NCBI GenBank assembly: GCA_934371915.1
Contig: CAKROE010000095.1
Span: 1 to 8,602, forward strand
Source: an uncultured Blautia sp.
GTDB lineage: Bacteria; Bacillota; Clostridia; Lachnospirales; Lachnospiraceae
Direction of reading: 5' to 3'
Length of the DNA stretch: 8,602 nucleotides
The notes beneath the pieces are model-generated. The model searched no databases, was not told the DNA's origin, and was given only the letters and a program-made list of their open reading frames with translations. Each line of letters starts with the position of its first letter. Positions within the stretch are counted from its first letter, which is position 1. Positions 6,097 through 8,602 of this stretch are shown here, piece by piece. The position numbers and the translations under genes are program-made.

Positions 6097-7594
6097 CAGT
6101 CTGTCCCTCCTCATCACTGGTTTTGATTCCCAAAATTGCTTTTAAAATTTCTTCTTTTTCCGAACCATAATTACATTCTCCTGTCACCTCTCCGTGATAC
6201 ATACATATGATACGGTTGGCGCATTTCTTTATTTCGTCCATTTCGGAAGAAATCAATATAATCGCAATTCCTTTTTCCGCCAGTTCCTTCATCAGTCTGT
6301 ACACTTCTGTCTTTGCTCCAATATCAATTCCCTTTGTCGGCTCATCAAAAATCAGTATTTTAGGTTCAGTACAGGTCGATCTTCCGATAATTACTTTTTG
6401 CTGATTACCTCCGCTCAAAAATTTAATTTCTTTATTCAGATCGGAAGTCTTTACGTTATATGCCTTTATGATTTCTTCTGCTTTGGTGATCTCTTTTCTT
6501 TTGGAAATGCCACACCAGCTACTAACTGTATCGAGCGTATTAATTGAAATATTTTCTTTCACACTCATATCAGGCAGAATTCCCTGGCTGCGTCTCTCCT
6601 CAGGCAGATAAAACATCCCATTTTTTACAGAATAATGTGTATCTCCCATCTTCCATGCTTTTCCCTGACATACAATCTCTCCACTGTAAATCGGAAGATA
6701 TCCGAATATCGCCTGCATCAGTTCACTTCTTCCTGCCCCGACCAGTCCTGAAAATCCTAATATCTCACCCTTTTTCAATGAAAAACTCACATCATGAAAC
6801 ATCGTTCCCGTGAGGTGTTTTACATCAAGCACCAGTTCTTCTCCTACATTTTCTGAGCAGAATATCTCCTGATAATCCAGCTGCTTGCCTGTCATCTGTT
6901 CCACTACCCACGGCACATCTACCTCTTTTAAATCAGCTGTGGAAACTTTTCTTCCATTGCAGAAAACAGTAATACAGTCTCCCAGCTCAAAAACTTCATC
7001 TAACTTATGCGAAATAAAAATAATCGCTTTCCCTTCTTTTTTTATTTTTCTGATTATATCAAACAGATTTTCTGTATCTTTCTGTGTCAGACACGTTGTC
7101 GGTTCATCCAGAATCAGTACATCATAATCTGAAGACGCTGCTGCACGAGCAATCTGCAGAAGCTGCTGACTGGACACAGAAATCTCATCTGCCAGTTTTC
7201 CCGGTTCAACATGTATATTAAATTTATCCAAAATCGGTCTGGCCTGTTCTTCTAATTTTTTCTGGTTGATTCTTCCTTTTATCCCTGCCTTGTCATATGG
7301 TATAAAAAGATTCTCTGCAACCGTCATCTTCTGAAACAGACTGATTTCTTGCGGTACATATGCAATTCTCTTAAACAAACTTCTGTCCTTTAATGCGGAC
7401 TTGTCATTGATAAAGATTTCTCCGTTTTCCGCTTCGTACACACCTGTAAGACATTTGATCAGTGTACTCTTACCTGCTCCATTTTCTCCCATAATACAAT
7501 GAATTTCGCCCTTATGAAAGGAAACACTCACATCTTCCAATGCCTTTACTCCCGGAAAAATCTTTGTAATATTTTTTGCCTCCAGCACACTCAT
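6080..7594 (-). CDS. RbsA-type ABC sugar transporter ATPase, two nucleotide-binding domains
   Basis: A 504-residue cytoplasmic protein that powers import by a ribose/xylose/galactose-type transporter (CUT2 class), a class in which both ATPase domains are fused. Domain 1 has Walker A GENGAGKST (36-44), a degenerate signature SVSSQQLLQIARA (139-151), Walker B VLILDEPT (159-166) and the switch H196. Domain 2 has the altered Walker A GLVGAGRSE (283-291), a canonical LSGGNQQK signature (393-400) and Walker B ILIFDEPT (413-420), and lacks the switch histidine (SSEMDE, 449-454). This asymmetry is normal in the class: one composite ATP site is competent and the other is degenerate. The ATG is preceded by AAGGAAA with 8-base spacing. 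The 3' end overlaps the permease gene, while 97 bases containing a stem-loop separate it from the binding protein gene. The substrate is not indicated by the ATPase. Confidence 0.95.
   Translation of the reverse strand: MSVLEAKNITKIFPGVKALEDVSVSFHKGEIHCIMGENGAGKSTLIKCLTGVYEAENGEIFINDKSALKDRSLFKRIAYVPQEISLFQKMTVAENLFIPYDKAGIKGRINQKKLEEQARPILDKFNIHVEPGKLADEISVSSQQLLQIARAAASSDYDVLILDEPTTCLTQKDTENLFDIIRKIKKEGKAIIFISHKLDEVFELGDCITVFCNGRKVSTADLKEVDVPWVVEQMTGKQLDYQEIFCSENVGEELVLDVKHLTGTMFHDVSFSLKKGEILGFSGLVGAGRSELMQAIFGYLPIYSGEIVCQGKAWKMGDTHYSVKNGMFYLPEERRSQGILPDMSVKENISINTLDTVSSWCGISKRKEITKAEEIIKAYNVKTSDLNKEIKFLSGGNQQKVIIGRSTCTEPKILIFDEPTKGIDIGAKTEVYRLMKELAEKGIAIILISSEMDEIKKCANRIICMYHGEVTGECNYGSEKEEILKAILGIKTSDEEGQTDEQRV
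6105..6112 (-). promoter_or_regulatory. Ribosome binding site that fixes the permease start
   Basis: The minus strand reads GAGGAGGG, 8 bases upstream of the ATG at 6096 and inside the last codons of the ATPase gene. It is the best Shine-Dalgarno match in the window and selects this ATG over the GTG and ATG codons that lie before it. Confidence 0.75.
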
Positions 7595-7629
7595 AGTCTG
7601 TCTTTCCTTTCTTTTATTTATAAAGAAGT

Positions 7630-7660
7630 TGACGGACGGGCATAAATGCCTCGCCCGTCA
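7630..7660 (-). promoter_or_regulatory. GC-rich intercistronic stem-loop between binding protein and ATPase genes
   Basis: Two alternative pairings exist: GACGGGC (7635-7641) with GCCCGTC (7653-7659), or TGACGG (7630-7635) with CCGTCA (7655-7660) enclosing a small inner GGC/GCC stem. In the minus-strand transcript it is followed by AACUUCUUUAU, not a run of U, so it is not a full terminator. Such hairpins after binding-protein genes commonly protect the upstream mRNA or partly attenuate transcription, giving more binding protein than ATPase and permease. That role is inferred from position. On the plus strand the same hairpin has a TTATTTTTTCC tail, but no plus-strand gene leads into it. Confidence 0.6.
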
Positions 7661-7691
7661 TTATTTTTTCCTATTTATCCGTTTTCAGCGT

Positions 7692-8602
7692 TTATTCTGC
7701 TGAACCATCACCAACGATTTCAATCCATTCATCAACATTGTTCTGGTCAATATAAAGGATACCGGTATCCACAAAGTTCGGAATATCCTGTCCGCATGAC
7801 ATTTCCCATAGCATCAATGTTGCCATAGAGCCCTGCATCTGAGGCATTGTTGAATATGAGCATACCATAGTTCCGTCTTTGATATACTGAAGAATCTGTG
7901 CCAGGTTTTCTGCTCCTACAAAAGTAATTTCCCCGGCTTTTCCAGCTTCTTCAATTGCTGCGGAAATACCGATTGGTGCTGCACCATCTACACAGAGATA
8001 TCCGTCCAGATCCGGATTAGCTGCAATTACAGCTGCTGCCTGCTGCTGAGCGGTCTGAACATCGTCACTGGAAGCACCGCCATCAATAACCTCAATATCC
8101 GGATATTTTTCCAGAACTTCCATATGTCCTTCATATCTTTCAATATGTGTTGCGGATGTTGTTACACCATGCATAACAGCTACTTTTCCTTTTCCATCCA
8201 GAAGTTCTACTAACTTTTCAGCCTCCATTTCTGCCTGCTGTTTAAAATCATTTCCAACTGATGAAAGGCCTGAGTCTTCAACAACCGCATCAAACAGCAT
8301 TACCGGGATTCCCATTGCCTGAACTTCTTCGATTACTGATTTACTTCCCTCATAATCAACAGGGTCAATTGCAATACCATCCGGTTTGGTAGCCGCTGCC
8401 TGCTCAAGAATCGTATTCTGTTCTGTAACATCAGCTGTTGATGGCGCTCTGTAATCTACATTTACATTCTTTCCAAGCTGTTCACTGAGTGTATCTGCCT
8501 GTGACTGCGCCCCCTGGTTTACTGCATCAAACCACTCATGAACGCACTTCGGAATGATTACAAAATTCAAATCATCTGCCGCATAAACATTCATCCCTGT
8601 AC
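7692..8602 (-). CDS. Periplasmic-binding-protein-type sugar-binding protein of the ABC importer (5' end outside window)
   Basis: About 303 residues are visible of a RbsB-like (Peripla_BP_4) solute-binding protein that captures the sugar outside the membrane and delivers it to the RbsC/RbsA pair. The frame stays open to the window edge; the ATG at 8594 is unlikely to be the start, because it would remove the export signal. Numbering from that ATG, the first strand and pocket are LNFVIIPKCVHEWFDAVNQG (9-28), a typical ribose-class opening. Lobe 1 follows with KPDGIAIDPVD (70-80) and VMLFDAVVEDSG (98-109, with D102 a likely ligand contact). Lobe 2 carries DGYLCVDGAAPIGISAA (197-213) and FVGAEN (225-230). 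VYA before ADD (3-8) looks like the end of a signal peptide. About 30 further N-terminal residues are expected. It is the first visible gene of the operon, and the operon promoter must lie beyond the window. Confidence 0.92.
   Translation of the reverse strand, partial: TGMNVYAADDLNFVIIPKCVHEWFDAVNQGAQSQADTLSEQLGKNVNVDYRAPSTADVTEQNTILEQAAATKPDGIAIDPVDYEGSKSVIEEVQAMGIPVMLFDAVVEDSGLSSVGNDFKQQAEMEAEKLVELLDGKGKVAVMHGVTTSATHIERYEGHMEVLEKYPDIEVIDGGASSDDVQTAQQQAAAVIAANPDLDGYLCVDGAAPIGISAAIEEAGKAGEITFVGAENLAQILQYIKDGTMVCSYSTMPQMQGSMATLMLWEMSCGQDIPNFVDTGILYIDQNNVDEWIEIVGDGSAE

Noticed and set aside
6492..7180. Degenerate first signature and missing second switch histidine in the ABC ATPase, considered as damage
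   Set aside because: This asymmetry between the two halves is the usual state of RbsA-type fused ATPases.
7635..7670. Plus-strand intrinsic terminator (hairpin plus TTATTTTTT)
   Set aside because: No plus-strand gene leads into it; plus-strand open frames in the area lie opposite well-supported minus-strand genes.
2868..8602. AI-2 (lsr) quorum signal uptake operon
   Set aside because: There is one permease instead of two, the regulator is DeoR-type rather than the SorC-type LsrR, and the aldolase is class II rather than LsrF-like, so a plain sugar operon fits better.
1..8602. Mobile element, CRISPR array, phage or defence system
   Set aside because: No transposase, integrase, direct repeat array or effector-like gene is visible, and composition looks even across the window.

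Overview
The window looks like a chromosomal segment of an anaerobic Gram-positive bacterium of the Clostridia, most likely a gut-type member of the Lachnospiraceae. The reasons are AT-rich DNA, purine-rich Shine-Dalgarno sites, TTGAAA/TATAAT-type promoters, intrinsic terminators, and a lysine-rich secreted protein with a bacterial Ig-like (BIG_2) domain of a style common in that family. The family placement is inferred from style; no marker gene is present.

Layout. Nearly everything lies on the minus strand, so transcription runs from the right edge to the left. At the right is a five-gene sugar uptake and catabolism operon: a solute-binding protein (5' end cut by the window edge), a two-domain RbsA-type ABC ATPase, an RbsC-type permease, an FGGY-family carbohydrate kinase and a zinc-dependent class II aldolase of the FucA/RhaD/AraD type. 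The genes overlap or are closely spaced except for one 97-base gap after the binding protein, which holds a GC-rich stem-loop. A DeoR-family repressor follows with its own promoter and a strong terminator that starts in its stop codon. A third unit, with an extended -10 promoter, encodes an aldose 1-epimerase-like protein and, 26 bases later, the secreted BIG_2 protein. At the far left, the last 13 codons of a probable plus-strand gene converge on this unit, separated from it by a stem-loop that reads best as a plus-strand terminator.

How the genes fit together. The ABC transporter would import a monosaccharide. The kinase would phosphorylate its keto form, and the aldolase would cleave the sugar phosphate into dihydroxyacetone phosphate plus a short aldehyde. 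The DeoR protein would repress the genes until a phosphorylated intermediate appears. The mutarotase-like enzyme could speed anomer interconversion. No aldose-ketose isomerase is visible, so the substrate is either taken up as a ketose or isomerised by an enzyme encoded outside the window. The substrate cannot be fixed from the sequence.

No gene-free stretch exceeds about 110 bases. I found no tRNA, rRNA, CRISPR array, insertion sequence or other mobile element. The region reads as ordinary metabolic chromosome; the open questions are the sugar, the regulatory hairpin and the unassigned half of the BIG_2 protein.
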